64,000 bases of DNA from Paludibacteraceae bacterium (GCA_017962085.1 JAGCWA010000011.1:58887-122886); one strand, 5' to 3'; positions 17,587 through 27,702 are shown, counted from the stretch's first letter. Notes: a model not told the origin generated them from the letters alone. A program made the numbers and translations.

Positions 17587-20500
17587 ATGTTCAAAATAGG
17601 ACTTGATATTGGCTCTACTACGGCAAAGATTGTAGTGCTGAACGAAGCTGGGGAAGTAGTATACTCTTCATATAAACGCCACTTGGCTAACGTCAAAGGC
17701 GCCATATCTGCTTTTCTGGAGGAGCTGAAAAACACACTATCAACGGAAAAATTCACACTCTCCATCACCGGATCCGTAGGGTTGGGCGTGTCTGAACGAT
17801 ATGAGATCCCCTTCGTCCAGGAGGTGATCGCCGCCACTGAATTCACGAAGCAAGTACATCCGGAGATCTCCACCATCATCGACATAGGTGGTGAGGACGC
17901 TAAGATTGTCTACCTGCGTGACGGACAGGTATCCGACCTCCGCATGAACGGTAACTGTGCCGGTGGTACGGGTGCGTTCATTGACCAGATGGCGCTTTGC
18001 TTAGGCGTGGAGGTCTCTGAGCTGGACGGGCTCGCCAAGAATGCGCAGCACGTCTATCCGATCGCTTCCCGCTGTGGCGTCTTCTCCAAAACGGACATTC
18101 AAAACCTCGTGGCGCGCAACGCTTCCAAGGAAGATATCGCCGCCTCCATATTCCGCGCCGTGGCCGTACAGACCGCCAGCGCATTGTCACATGGCTGCGA
18201 AGTGCGCCCTAAAGTGCTCTTCTGCGGCGGTCCGCTCACCTTCATCGGTTCCCTCCGGAAGGCCATCGCGGACTATTTCAGACTCGACATCAACGACGAC
18301 TGCGTCATCTTGGAGAACGCGAACATCATCCCTGCCTGGGGTACCGCTCTCTTCAAGAACGATATGACTCCGATCAACATCGATGAATTGACGGAGATAC
18401 TGAACCGTGAGCCTGTTCAAAAGAAAACGGCCAACCCGAATAAGAACAAGACGAACGTCATCCTGCCTCCTATCTTCCACGACGAGGAGGAATACATGGC
18501 TTGGAAGGCGGAGAAGGAGAAGTCGCACATCCCTGTGGTCAACCTCAACGAGTGCAAGGGCAAGACCTACTTGGGTATCGACTCCGGCTCCACCACGACG
18601 AAGATCGTCCTCATCAACGAGACAGGTGATATTCTCTATAAATACTACACCCACAACGGGGGTAACCCGATTGGTGCCGTGCGCCGCGGTCTGGAGAAGC
18701 TGAAAGCTCGTTGCGTGGAGGAGAAGCTAGACTTGCACATCACGGCAGGCTGCTCCACCGGCTACGGAGAGGACCTCATCAAGGCGGCTTTCTCGCTCGA
18801 CTTCGGCATGATCGAGACAATGGCCCACTACGTGGCCGCCAAGAATATGTGCCCGGATGTCTCCTTCATCCTTGACATCGGTGGACAGGACATGAAGGCT
18901 ATCTACGTTGAGAACGGCGCATTGACCCGCATGGAGATCAACGAGGCCTGCTCGTCAGGTTGCGGATCCTTCATCGAGACGTTCGCCCAAACACTGAACT
19001 GCGAGATCACCGACTTCGTCTACCAGGCTTGCCAAAGCCAGAACCCGTGCGACCTTGGTACCCGTTGCACCGTCTTCATGAACTCTAAGGTGAAACAGGT
19101 GCTGCGCGAGGGCTACTCGGTGAGCGACATCGCCGCCGGTCTTGCCTATTCGGTTGTCAAGAACTGCCTCTTTAAGGTGTTGAAAATCAAGAACTACGAC
19201 GAGTTAGGAAAGAACATCGTCCTCCAAGGCGGTACGATGAAGAACGACTCCATCGTCAAGGCGTTCGAGAACCTCACCGGCAAAAATGTATACTGCAACA
19301 ACGTGCCGGAGTTGATGGGTGCCTATGGTTGTGCCCTCTACGCCAAGAAGATGCACGACCAGAACAAGAAGGCGACGCCGCTTGACAACTATCTTATGTC
19401 GGCGGACTTCGATTCGAAGGTATTGTCCTGCAAGGGATGCGATAATAATTGCCAAATCACGAAATATAGCTTCAAGAGCGGCGGCACCTACTACTCCGGT
19501 AATAAGTGCGAGAAGATATTCAACAACGGTGGCTACAAGGTGAAACCGGGTGTCGACATGAGCGCAAGGAAGTACCACGAGCTCTTCGACCGCGCCGAGC
19601 AACCGTCCAAACTGCTCTCTCCGCTCTTCCGCATGGGTATTCCACGCGCATTGAACATGTACGAGGAGTTCCCGTTCTGGCATACCTTTTTCACGGAGTG
19701 TAACATACAAGTGGAGATCTCCTCCACATCCACCTATAGAAACTACGAAAGGGGCGTCCACACTGTCATGTCGGACAACATCTGCTTCCCTGCGAAGCTG
19801 GTGCACAGCCACATCTACGAACTGCAGGAGAAGGGCGTGGACCGCATCTTCTTCCCGCGCGTCGTCTACGAGTGCGTGGAGGATAACGCTGCACACAACA
19901 GCTTCAACTGCCCGATCATCATCGGTTACCCGGACGTGGTGCAAAGCGCCATCGACTCGGAGATACCGATTGACTCGCCTGTCATCTCCTTCAAGGATGA
20001 GAAGCTCTTGCTCAAGCAATTGATTCGCTACATGAAGGGCTTGGGCGTATCCGAGAAAGTGGTGAAGGCCGCCCATGCCAAGGCGGTGAAGGTTTACAGC
20101 GAGTTCGGACTGAACCTCCGCAAGCTCAATGAGGAGGCGTACGAGAAGGCGAAGAAGGAGGACCGTCTGGTCATCGTGCTGGCGGGAAGACCTTACCACA
20201 CTGACCCGCTCGTGCAGCATAAAGTATCCGAGATGATTTCTCAAATGGGCGTGGACGTCATCACGGAGGAGGTCTCAAGAAAGAATAACTGCGACGAGAA
20301 GGAGGCCTTCATCATCAAGCAATGGTCCTTCGTCAACCGTATCCTCAACTCCGCCCAGTGGGCAGCAAGACAGGGAAGGAACGTCCACTACGTGGAGACC
20401 ACCTCTTTCGGTTGCGGACCGGACGCGTTCTTCACGGACGAGGTGCGCAGTTTGCTCAACCGATATGGTAAGTCACTGACTTTATTGAAGATAGACGATA

Positions 20501-21822
20501 TCAACAACGTAGGTTCCATGAAGCTCCGCGTGCGTTCCCTCATCGAGAGTCTCAAGTTCGAGGCCAAGGAAACCACCGAGGTGAAGCCGTTCATCAAGCC
20601 AAGACGCTTCGAGGTGGGCGACAACGAGCGCAGGAAAATCCTCGCTCCATTCTTCACGGAATACCTCTCCCCACTCTTCCCGGCCGCCTTCAAATGGGCT
20701 GGTTACGACATGGAATCCCTGCCGTTGAGCAACGCGGATTCGAACGATGTGGGACTGAAATACTCCAACAACGAGGTCTGCTACCCTGCCACCCTGATCG
20801 TGGGCGACCTGATCAAGGCGTTGCAGTCGGGCAAGTATGACCTGGATAAGGTAGCCGTGGCCGTCACCCAATTGGGACAATGCCGCGCCGCCAACTACCC
20901 TCCGCTGATCCGCAAGGCGATCGTGGACGCCGGTTTCGAGCAGGTGCCTGTCATCGGTATCGGTGGAACGGACAACATCGAGGACCAACCGGGCTTCAAG
21001 CTGAACCTTATCAAGGCGGCTCCGCTTGTCATATACGCCACCATGTACGGAGACTGGCTCTCCATCTTCTACCACGCCATCGCGGTGCGTGAGAGGAACA
21101 AGGGCGAGGCGCGCAAGTTGCGTGACCTCTACTTGGAAAAGGCGAAACCATTGGTCGAGAAGGGTGATACGAAGGGACTGCTGAAGCTGACCGGCGAAGC
21201 CGCCCGTGCCTTCAACGAGGTACCAATCTACGAGGATCGCGTCTATCCGAAGGCAGGTATCACAGGCGAGATATTCCTGAAATTCAACCCATATGCGCAC
21301 CGCTACGTGCCGGATTGGCTGATGGAGCATGGTGTCGAGGTTGTGCCATCCGCTGTGCATAACTTCTTCTTCCGCGCCTTCGTCAACTACAAGTTCAACA
21401 AAGAGAACTTCGTGAAGCGCTTCAAGGTGCCGCCATTGGTCATCGACATGGCCTACAACCTCATCCGCAAGGTGATGAAGAAGATCGAGGCGGAAGCCTC
21501 CCAGTTCAGGTACTACAAGCCAGAGCAGGACATCAAGACCATCAGCGAATACGCGAAGGATGTGATCAGCCTCTCCGCCCAGTTCGGCGAGGGATGGTTG
21601 TTGCCGGCGGAGGTCATCGCCTTCATGAAGGACGGATGCAACAACGTCGTCAGTATGCAGCCGTTCGGTTGTATCGCCAACCACATCGTGGCGCGCGGTA
21701 TCGAGAAGAAGCTGAAGAAGGAGTACCCGCAGCTGAACATGCTCTCCCTCGACTTCGACGGAGGCGTCAGCGAGGCGAACATCGCCAACCGTCTGTTGCT
21801 GTTCACCAGCAACATGAAATAA
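17587..21822 (+). CDS. 2-hydroxyacyl-CoA dehydratase activase / dehydratase-like fusion protein
   Basis: A 1411-residue cytoplasmic fusion. Residues 1-265 and about 328-590 are two BadFG/BcrAD/HgdC-type ASKHA ATPase modules. Their phosphate loops are IGLDIGSTTAK and GIDSGSTTTK, and the [4Fe-4S] cysteine regions are GNCAGGTGAF (Cys124) and EACSSGCGSF. A cysteine cluster CKGCDNNC follows near residue 615, then a DUF2229 region (about 660-900). The C-terminal part resembles HgdB-type dehydratase subunits. The family couples ATP hydrolysis to low-potential electron transfer for radical dehydration of 2-hydroxyacyl-CoA. The single-chain form is common in anaerobic Bacteroidales, but its substrate is unknown. 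It is transcribed alone. Confidence 0.9.
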   Translation: MFKIGLDIGSTTAKIVVLNEAGEVVYSSYKRHLANVKGAISAFLEELKNTLSTEKFTLSITGSVGLGVSERYEIPFVQEVIAATEFTKQVHPEISTIIDIGGEDAKIVYLRDGQVSDLRMNGNCAGGTGAFIDQMALCLGVEVSELDGLAKNAQHVYPIASRCGVFSKTDIQNLVARNASKEDIAASIFRAVAVQTASALSHGCEVRPKVLFCGGPLTFIGSLRKAIADYFRLDINDDCVILENANIIPAWGTALFKNDMTPINIDELTEILNREPVQKKTANPNKNKTNVILPPIFHDEEEYMAWKAEKEKSHIPVVNLNECKGKTYLGIDSGSTTTKIVLINETGDILYKYYTHNGGNPIGAVRRGLEKLKARCVEEKLDLHITAGCSTGYGEDLIKAAFSLDFGMIETMAHYVAAKNMCPDVSFILDIGGQDMKAIYVENGALTRMEINEACSSGCGSFIETFAQTLNCEITDFVYQACQSQNPCDLGTRCTVFMNSKVKQVLREGYSVSDIAAGLAYSVVKNCLFKVLKIKNYDELGKNIVLQGGTMKNDSIVKAFENLTGKNVYCNNVPELMGAYGCALYAKKMHDQNKKATPLDNYLMSADFDSKVLSCKGCDNNCQITKYSFKSGGTYYSGNKCEKIFNNGGYKVKPGVDMSARKYHELFDRAEQPSKLLSPLFRMGIPRALNMYEEFPFWHTFFTECNIQVEISSTSTYRNYERGVHTVMSDNICFPAKLVHSHIYELQEKGVDRIFFPRVVYECVEDNAAHNSFNCPIIIGYPDVVQSAIDSEIPIDSPVISFKDEKLLLKQLIRYMKGLGVSEKVVKAAHAKAVKVYSEFGLNLRKLNEEAYEKAKKEDRLVIVLAGRPYHTDPLVQHKVSEMISQMGVDVITEEVSRKNNCDEKEAFIIKQWSFVNRILNSAQWAARQGRNVHYVETTSFGCGPDAFFTDEVRSLLNRYGKSLTLLKIDDINNVGSMKLRVRSLIESLKFEAKETTEVKPFIKPRRFEVGDNERRKILAPFFTEYLSPLFPAAFKWAGYDMESLPLSNADSNDVGLKYSNNEVCYPATLIVGDLIKALQSGKYDLDKVAVAVTQLGQCRAANYPPLIRKAIVDAGFEQVPVIGIGGTDNIEDQPGFKLNLIKAAPLVIYATMYGDWLSIFYHAIAVRERNKGEARKLRDLYLEKAKPLVEKGDTKGLLKLTGEAARAFNEVPIYEDRVYPKAGITGEIFLKFNPYAHRYVPDWLMEHGVEVVPSAVHNFFFRAFVNYKFNKENFVKRFKVPPLVIDMAYNLIRKVMKKIEAEASQFRYYKPEQDIKTISEYAKDVISLSAQFGEGWLLPAEVIAFMKDGCNNVVSMQPFGCIANHIVARGIEKKLKKEYPQLNMLSLDFDGGVSEANIANRLLLFTSNMK

Positions 21823-21970
21823 ACAGGGGGCATTCCTCATAATATTTTATATATCTCTGTAAGATAGTTCATTAGGCGGTGAACCCGTCAATGGATTAGT
21901 CCCATATGAAAAAACATGCATGGAAATGTCACAAAAATGTTTTTTTTTATGGTTATCACATTATTTTTTA

Positions 21971-21978
21971 TAAATTTG
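21971..21978 (+). promoter_or_regulatory. -7 promoter element of the GH5 cellulase gene
   Basis: TAAATTTG inside an AT-rich stretch. It gives a leader of about 130 nt before the GH5 start; no clean -33 box. The 287-nt gap holds nothing else that I can support. Confidence 0.55.
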
Positions 21979-22109
21979 CACGCTTGGATATCGAAACCAT
22001 ATTCCAAAAGCATATATTTGGCATATATTGTTGATGTGTATCTAAGTGGAGAAATATAGTTAGAAACAAATAATTATCAGAATCAGTAATAATTTTAATT
22101 TTTAATCAC

Positions 22110-24029
22110 ATGAAAAAACTTTTTACATTAGCAGCAGCGTTATTGGCTTTCGCTTTGCAAAGTAATGCGGGAGACTATAGCACTTGGGGCAAATTGAAAG
22201 TGGTTGGGAAACAATTGAGCTCCCAATCAGGAGAACCAGTCCAACTGAGGGGCTGGAGTACGTTCGGACACTTCGACGGTTTGGAGAAAGCATTCAACGA
22301 CGAGGGCGACTTCCAAAGAATGAAGCAAAATGGTGCCAACTTGGCCCGTATCGCTATGTATATCAACGAGGGAAGGGGATATCAAGGCAACCAAGACTAC
22401 AACAAACAATGGGTGAAGGATTGCATCAAGTGGTGTAAGAATCAAAACATGTACTGTATCGTAGACTGGCACATTTTGAAGCCAGGTAACCCGAATGATT
22501 ACAGCGGTGCGGAGGATTTCTTCCGTGAGATTTGCCAATATGTGAAAAATGGTGGTTACGACAACGTCATTTACGAGATCTGTAACGAGCCTAACGTAGA
22601 TACCGATACCGATGTTATGGGTAAAACGGTTAAGGACGTATGGGAGAATGTGAAGAAATATGCGGCAAAGGTGCTTCCTGTCATCAAACAAGGTGATGGT
22701 GATGCAATCGTGCTCGTAGGTACTCCTCAGTGGGACCAAGGTTTGGCATGGCCTCTCCAAGATCCGCTTGACGAGTGCGGTTTGGAGAATGTGATGTATT
22801 CATTCCACAGCTACGCTGGCGACCAAAGACGTTATTTGGGTTATATCTCCTCAGCTGCGGCATTCTTGCCAATCTTCGTTTCTGAGTGGGGTCTTTCTAG
22901 CCACACGGGTGATGGTGGTGACTTCAACGAGGCAAAGAAGACTGCTGACATGTTGATGGACATCTGCGCAGGTAAGAACCTCGGAAACCAAATCATCAGC
23001 TGGGCTAACTGGAGCTGGTGTGACAAGGGTGAGGTTGCTTCTTCTTTCACCAACTATGACGGCAACCAATGGTCACAATCCGGTGAATACGTGAAGAGCG
23101 CATTGCAAAAAAACAATGACTACTCTAAAGAGGCATCCAAACCATACAAAGGCGAGGCTCAGTATTTTGATGGTGTCAACGATTTTGATCTTGACTTGAT
23201 GAAATATGACGAAGGTGGAGTTGGTATCGCATTCTTCGACAACGATGAGGACTGGAAGAACAGCTGTAGAGGCGCTTGTAACATGGGTAATGCCGGTGCT
23301 TTGGATGGTATCCGCGACGACGAAGCCGTTGACTTGGGTTATACCTATGGCGATGGTGAGTCTGGTCTAGGTGACGGTTACTATAGCTTGGGTTGGATCA
23401 GCCAGAGTGAGTGGGTGAAATATACCATGGATATCGAATATGGTGGTATCTATGAATTCGAAATCTTCACCAGCAACAGACAACACGACGTGGAGGCTAT
23501 CAACAAGGTCGCTTTCGCTTTGGATGGCAAGAACTGCTTGGTAGAGGAGGATGGTACGGAATACTACAAAGTAGTAGACTTGACCCCTTGCCATGGTGGA
23601 ACTGAGTCAACGAGTGGTTACCAAGAGTGGGGCTGGGCTGAAGTAAAATCCAGCTATGCTCCTGGCAAGAAGTTCTATTTGAAACTGGAGAAGGGAAGAC
23701 ACGTCTTCGCTGTGGCTTTCATGGCTACATCCGCAGGTTTGGGTACTGTTAAATTCAAGGGTGACCCTAACAATGTGGGACTCAACGACACGAAGGCTAA
23801 CCTCAATGTTTCAATTTGGCCTAACCCTGCAGAGAACGGCAACGTGAACATTTCTGCAGACTCTGACGCTGAGGTGGAGATCTTCACCGTGGATGGTATC
23901 AATGTTTACTCAGGCAATGTGGCTGCAGGTGAAACCAGCGAGTTGAACCTCAACCTTCCTGCTGGTATCTACAGCGTTTCTGTCAAGGGCGAGCAAGGTG
24001 TGAAGACAGAAAAACTGATTGTGAAATAA
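22110..24029 (+). CDS. GH5 (subfamily 2-like) endo-glucanase with carbohydrate-binding module and T9SS tail
   Basis: A 639-residue secreted cellulase. The signal peptide is at residues 1-20 (ends QSNA). The GH5 domain (about 25-335) has acid/base Glu160 in YEICNEP, nucleophile Glu259 in IFVSEWGLSS, and SFHSYAG and SWANWSWCDKGE typical of GH5_2 beta-1,4-glucanases. Residues about 345-555 form a beta-rich, aspartate/tryptophan-rich module that looks like a CBM6-type carbohydrate-binding domain, a weaker call. Residues about 565-639 are a type-A T9SS sorting domain (IWPNPAENGNVNIS to KTEKLIVK), so the enzyme should be exported by T9SS and anchored on the cell surface. It is single-gene, with promoter and terminator. 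Confidence 0.93.
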   Translation: MKKLFTLAAALLAFALQSNAGDYSTWGKLKVVGKQLSSQSGEPVQLRGWSTFGHFDGLEKAFNDEGDFQRMKQNGANLARIAMYINEGRGYQGNQDYNKQWVKDCIKWCKNQNMYCIVDWHILKPGNPNDYSGAEDFFREICQYVKNGGYDNVIYEICNEPNVDTDTDVMGKTVKDVWENVKKYAAKVLPVIKQGDGDAIVLVGTPQWDQGLAWPLQDPLDECGLENVMYSFHSYAGDQRRYLGYISSAAAFLPIFVSEWGLSSHTGDGGDFNEAKKTADMLMDICAGKNLGNQIISWANWSWCDKGEVASSFTNYDGNQWSQSGEYVKSALQKNNDYSKEASKPYKGEAQYFDGVNDFDLDLMKYDEGGVGIAFFDNDEDWKNSCRGACNMGNAGALDGIRDDEAVDLGYTYGDGESGLGDGYYSLGWISQSEWVKYTMDIEYGGIYEFEIFTSNRQHDVEAINKVAFALDGKNCLVEEDGTEYYKVVDLTPCHGGTESTSGYQEWGWAEVKSSYAPGKKFYLKLEKGRHVFAVAFMATSAGLGTVKFKGDPNNVGLNDTKANLNVSIWPNPAENGNVNISADSDAEVEIFTVDGINVYSGNVAAGETSELNLNLPAGIYSVSVKGEQGVKTEKLIVK

Positions 24030-24050
24030 CAAACGGTTTTCCGCAATATG

Positions 24051-24087
24051 AAAGGGTCGGGTTCGTATAGATTCCGACCCTTTTTTC
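24051..24087 (+). terminator. Intrinsic terminator of the GH5 gene
   Basis: Stem AAGGGTCGG (24052-24060) / CCGACCCTT (24074-24082), followed by TTTT, 22 nt after the GH5 stop codon. Confidence 0.92.
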
Positions 24088-24146
24088 ATGTGGATGCGCC
24101 ATACGATGAATCGGGCAAGCCCATACCCCCACGGCAGTTTCATTTA

Positions 24147-24200
24147 CCGCATTAGACATAATGTTATTTGCGATTTAACTATTTACGATTTACTATTCTC
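24147..24200 (-). repeat. Intergenic AT-rich repeat, inverted copy of the one at 27644-27702
   Basis: Read on the minus strand, this stretch contains two AAATCG-type units and ends with the block TCTAATGCGG. The plus strand at 27644-27702 has the same order of words ending TCTAATGTGG. The two copies face each other around the secreted protein and serine hydrolase genes. They look like a short dispersed intergenic repeat; I see no coding content or transposase. Confidence 0.55.
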
Positions 24201-24276
24201 TGTGAGGAATTGTAGCCTGTTGCCGCATCTGAATGAAAGAGCCGTGATTCATGTATGAAAAATATGAAAAAATTCT

Positions 24277-24284
24277 TATATTTG
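24277..24284 (+). promoter_or_regulatory. -7 promoter element of the secreted protein gene at 24.4 kb
   Basis: TATATTTG followed by C, about 100 nt before the start codon; no clear -33 box. Confidence 0.6.
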
Positions 24285-24384
24285 CGGAATCGTCTATCAT
24301 GACAAAACATAGGAAACGGTATATCACAAGGAGACATACAAGAACAATATGATGAATACAATTTAATAATTAAAACATAAAAGC

Positions 24385-25815
24385 ATGAGAAAATTATTTT
24401 TACTTTCTTTTACGCTGCTCGCATCGATAGCGAGTGTATTTGCGGATGGAACCGACAAATACTGGCTGATTAAAGATGGAAAGATTGTGACGGAGAACGT
24501 GTCCATTTCCCCATATACTGGGAAAAGGGTGGAGAGAGGATTAGATATACCTAATCAAATGATGGACACCGTCGTGGACGGAAAGAATGTTGTTGTTTAC
24601 AAGCAACTCTCCACAAACTATTTGGATGTGAAGTTGAAGATCGATTCCTTGAACCCGATTGACCTGAGTAAATACTATGTGTTGGTCTTGGAATATATGA
24701 TTCCGGAGTCACACAAGGATTTCACCCTCATGAGCGATGCTAACGACAGGAACAAGCCTTTGTTCATCATCGGTATGCAGGATTCCATGAAAGCGATAGA
24801 AAAAGAACCAAACCCCAATGAGTGTCCTGTCTATGTTACTATAGATGCAAAGTTCGGTGCGGCGAATGAATGGAGAACAGAAAAGAAGTATTTGTATGCC
24901 ATTCCAGACATGAAGACAATAGGTGGTATGGTATTCTCGTATGCTCGTGAGAAAGGGGAGATTGCAGACTTTCCATACATCAAAAACTTCTACATCGAGT
25001 CAATGGAGGGTGGAAAACCGTTCTATGCGGAGAACTTCGACTGCCCTATCCAGAATCCGCTCTATAAGGAATTAACTTACCCGACCAAAACCCTTGTGCA
25101 TTATACGGGTGGCATTGTGCCTGTGTTGTCGGATGCAGAAACCATTCCATACGTGCAGAAAAACAAACTCGTGTGGTTTAGGGACTATATGCCTGACTCA
25201 CTCAGAGGTACTGATGGTTCCGGTTATATGGACGATGAGGTTCTCCATGGATTGCAGGTGGAGGCTCAAAGAGACTCTATCGTGTTCCCTGGAATCAAAC
25301 TTCCTGCGGGCACTAAGCAGTTCAAGTCTGAGATGATTGTGAAGAAGCATAAGAATGACAAAGAGGAATCAGACATGAGATGGGAAGATGGCGATCCTGC
25401 TACTGTCGTGAATGTGATGGACGTGCCGATTAAGGTGCGCTTCAACACAGGCCAAGTCGTGGATTTGGATGACAATAAATTGCAGATGATTTGGACAAAG
25501 CATGAGAGTGTCATCAATGTGCCAGCTGAAGCTACTTCTATGGATTTGATCATCAGCTCATTGCCAGTTGGTTATTTGGTGGACAACATCATGTTTACTT
25601 CACTGAACAGCGACGGCCTCAATGACGTGGAGGCTGATGCCTTCGCAATCGACGCATACATTGATGGCAACGGTAACGTGGTTGTGTTGAACGGCGAATT
25701 GCTCGCGACTTACAACATGAACGGTCAGGTGGCTTCCATCAACGACAAGGTTATCGTGATCGTCGTAAAGGGCGAGAACGGTGCGATCGCTGCTAAGACA
25801 TTGATCAGAAAATAA
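24385..25815 (+). CDS. Secreted protein of unknown function with a T9SS-like C-terminal tail
   Basis: A 476-residue exported protein with signal peptide at residues 1-20 (LLASIASVFA). I do not recognise a catalytic family. The body has beta-rich segments such as KYYVLVLEYMIPE and NFYIESMEGGKPFYAENFDCP, like a jelly-roll carbohydrate-binding or scaffold protein. The last 70 residues (DVEADAFAIDAYID, then a repeated strand pattern, then AAKTLIRK) mimic a degenerate type-A sorting tail with its final basic residue. The position next to the exported GH5 enzyme, with similar low-complexity tails, suggests a cell-surface partner, but that is inference. Confidence 0.75.
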   Translation: MRKLFLLSFTLLASIASVFADGTDKYWLIKDGKIVTENVSISPYTGKRVERGLDIPNQMMDTVVDGKNVVVYKQLSTNYLDVKLKIDSLNPIDLSKYYVLVLEYMIPESHKDFTLMSDANDRNKPLFIIGMQDSMKAIEKEPNPNECPVYVTIDAKFGAANEWRTEKKYLYAIPDMKTIGGMVFSYAREKGEIADFPYIKNFYIESMEGGKPFYAENFDCPIQNPLYKELTYPTKTLVHYTGGIVPVLSDAETIPYVQKNKLVWFRDYMPDSLRGTDGSGYMDDEVLHGLQVEAQRDSIVFPGIKLPAGTKQFKSEMIVKKHKNDKEESDMRWEDGDPATVVNVMDVPIKVRFNTGQVVDLDDNKLQMIWTKHESVINVPAEATSMDLIISSLPVGYLVDNIMFTSLNSDGLNDVEADAFAIDAYIDGNGNVVVLNGELLATYNMNGQVASINDKVIVIVVKGENGAIAAKTLIRK

Positions 25816-25858
25816 ATAGGACCCCCGCAATATTAGCGTGGCCTATAGTCTGTATACG

Positions 25859-25892
25859 GACGGGTGGGGAATTGATCCTCGCCCGTCTCTTT
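25859..25892 (+). terminator. Intrinsic terminator after the secreted protein gene
   Basis: Stem GACGGGTG (25859-25866) / CGCCCGTC (25880-25887) with one G-T pair, followed by a T-rich tract. Confidence 0.8.
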
Positions 25893-25985
25893 TATTAATT
25901 TTCATAGAATTCGCTTTATAGTATCCGCCTGTGAAATCTTTTCCGTAAGTTTGTTCTGTAATTTTTCTTGAAATTCTTTTGGCAC

Positions 25986-27536
25986 ATGACAACATTACGA
26001 TGTCTACTTTTATCGTTCGTTTGGCTATTTATCCCTATCGTCCAGCTCTTCCCGCAGACGGGCGATCTACCTCGTGTCGCTCCAGCGTCACAGGGCGTAT
26101 ATCCTTCTGATATAGAGACTTACTTCGATGCGATGCTCTCTTGTCCCACGGGCGAGCCGCATGGCATCATGGTTCTTCGTCACGGCAAGGTGATCGGTGA
26201 ACTCTTCCCGAAACCGTTCGACGCTTCCTATCCGCAGATGCTCTACTCGGACGCCAAGTCTTTCGTGGGCCTGGCGGTGGTGCTGGCGATCGAGGAGAAC
26301 CGCCTGAAGCTGACGGACCGTGTGGCCTCCTTCTTCCCTGACCTGCTGCCGGACTCGATCTCCGACAACCTAGCTGCAATGACGGTCCGCGATCTCCTGA
26401 CCATGACCTCAGGTATCCAGCCGGACCCGCTGATGCGTACGACGGGGGCGGACTGGATTCGACGATACCTCGCCAAACCGGTCGACAAGCCAGGCGAGAC
26501 CTTCCACTACGACTCCATGTGCTCCTACCTGCTTTCCGCCATTGTGCAACGGGTGACGGGGCAGAAATCATTGGATTACCTGAAACAGCGGATCTTCACC
26601 CCCCTGCACATCACGGAGGTGGAATGGGAGGAGAGCCCCGAAGGCATCAACACGGGTGGCTGGGGTCTTCGCATGCAGGTGGAGTCGATGGCTAAGATCG
26701 GACAACTATTGCTGAACAAGGGCAACTGGGCGGGCAAGCAACTCATCTCGGCCGAATGGGTGGAGGAGATGACCTCCTCCCTGCAGGAAACGGGCATGAT
26801 GGACACCTACGGCTACCACATGTGGCGCTGCGACTACCCGAACGCCTACCGCGCCGACGGAGCTCTGGGACAGTACATTATCGTGGCGCCCGACGAGGAT
26901 ATGGTGGTGGCCATCACGCAGGCGAACACGAGCAACGGTGTGGCGGAGCGTCACCTCGTCTGGGACTTCTTCCGCAAGGTGAAGAGCGAACCCTTGCCTG
27001 ACACAAGCGGCTATGTCCATCTGCTAAAGGCGCAATCCGCCTACTCGCTGCCGACGGTCTCCATGGGCAAACGCAACATCAGGAGCCTCTCGAAGATGGC
27101 GAACCAGACATTCTCCTTGGGGGCGAACGGGCTGGACTGGAAATCGGTGCGCTTTGAGCCTGGCAAGGACACGCTACGGATCATCGTCACTACCGCAACG
27201 GATGAGCAGTACACGATATTGGCCGGCCGTGGGGAGTGGCTCACCACCTCAACCGACGCCTATCCACCCTATAGCATACGGGCCGTGGGTCGCTTCAAGG
27301 GTATTCATGGTCCCTTCCACGTGGCGGGATGCTACGGCGGGAACGCCTCCGAGCTAATTCTCAAGGTGCGCTACACCAGCTGGGGCAGCGGGGCCGACCT
27401 GCACTTCCAACTGACGAAGGGCCAACTCTCCCTGCAACTCAAGGAGAACGGCAAACGCAAGGCGTATGGAGTCGAGGTGGTTGTGGGGGAAAAGGCGGAT
27501 CAACGCATCGAGAGGACGGATGGTAATCAGCAGTAA
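25986..27536 (+). CDS. Serine hydrolase of the beta-lactamase/class C penicillin-binding protein family
   Basis: A 516-residue exported protein from ATG 25986; the open frame also allows a TTG six codons earlier. The N-terminal signal is MTTLRCLLLSFVWLFIPIV. The SxxK motif is SDAK with Ser88 and Lys91. The second motif is at Tyr175-Asp-Ser in FHYDSMCSYLL, and the HMWR segment lies near the third motif position. The C-terminal about 150 residues are an extra beta domain. In the family such proteins are esterases, D-aminopeptidases or beta-lactamases; no beta-lactam role can be read. A TAAGTTTG box lies at 25946-25953. Confidence 0.86.
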   Translation: MTTLRCLLLSFVWLFIPIVQLFPQTGDLPRVAPASQGVYPSDIETYFDAMLSCPTGEPHGIMVLRHGKVIGELFPKPFDASYPQMLYSDAKSFVGLAVVLAIEENRLKLTDRVASFFPDLLPDSISDNLAAMTVRDLLTMTSGIQPDPLMRTTGADWIRRYLAKPVDKPGETFHYDSMCSYLLSAIVQRVTGQKSLDYLKQRIFTPLHITEVEWEESPEGINTGGWGLRMQVESMAKIGQLLLNKGNWAGKQLISAEWVEEMTSSLQETGMMDTYGYHMWRCDYPNAYRADGALGQYIIVAPDEDMVVAITQANTSNGVAERHLVWDFFRKVKSEPLPDTSGYVHLLKAQSAYSLPTVSMGKRNIRSLSKMANQTFSLGANGLDWKSVRFEPGKDTLRIIVTTATDEQYTILAGRGEWLTTSTDAYPPYSIRAVGRFKGIHGPFHVAGCYGGNASELILKVRYTSWGSGADLHFQLTKGQLSLQLKENGKRKAYGVEVVVGEKADQRIERTDGNQQ

Positions 27537-27643
27537 ATCTGCAAATAACCTCTTATTTCATATGCTATAAGACCATCTAATCCACCTAAATACATGGATC
27601 ATTTCGATGAGGCAGAGGGGAAAAATTCGTTCTGCTTTTCTGG

Positions 27644-27702
27644 AATCGTAAATCGTAAATCGTAAATCGTTAAATAGTAAATGTCATATTATATCTAATG
27701 TG
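27644..27702 (+). repeat. Intergenic repeat with four tandem ATCGTAA-type units
   Basis: Three exact 7-bp ATCGTAA units and one variant are followed by a TTAAATAGTAAATG word and a TCTAATGTGG end. It matches, in inverted orientation, the stretch at 24147-24200. No gene lies in this 258-nt gap apart from the WYL promoter at its right end. Confidence 0.6.

Noticed and set aside
20482-21840. 452-codon minus-strand open frame
   Set aside because: It lies entirely antisense to the activase/dehydratase fusion; its histidine/valine-rich text is typical of a shadow frame.
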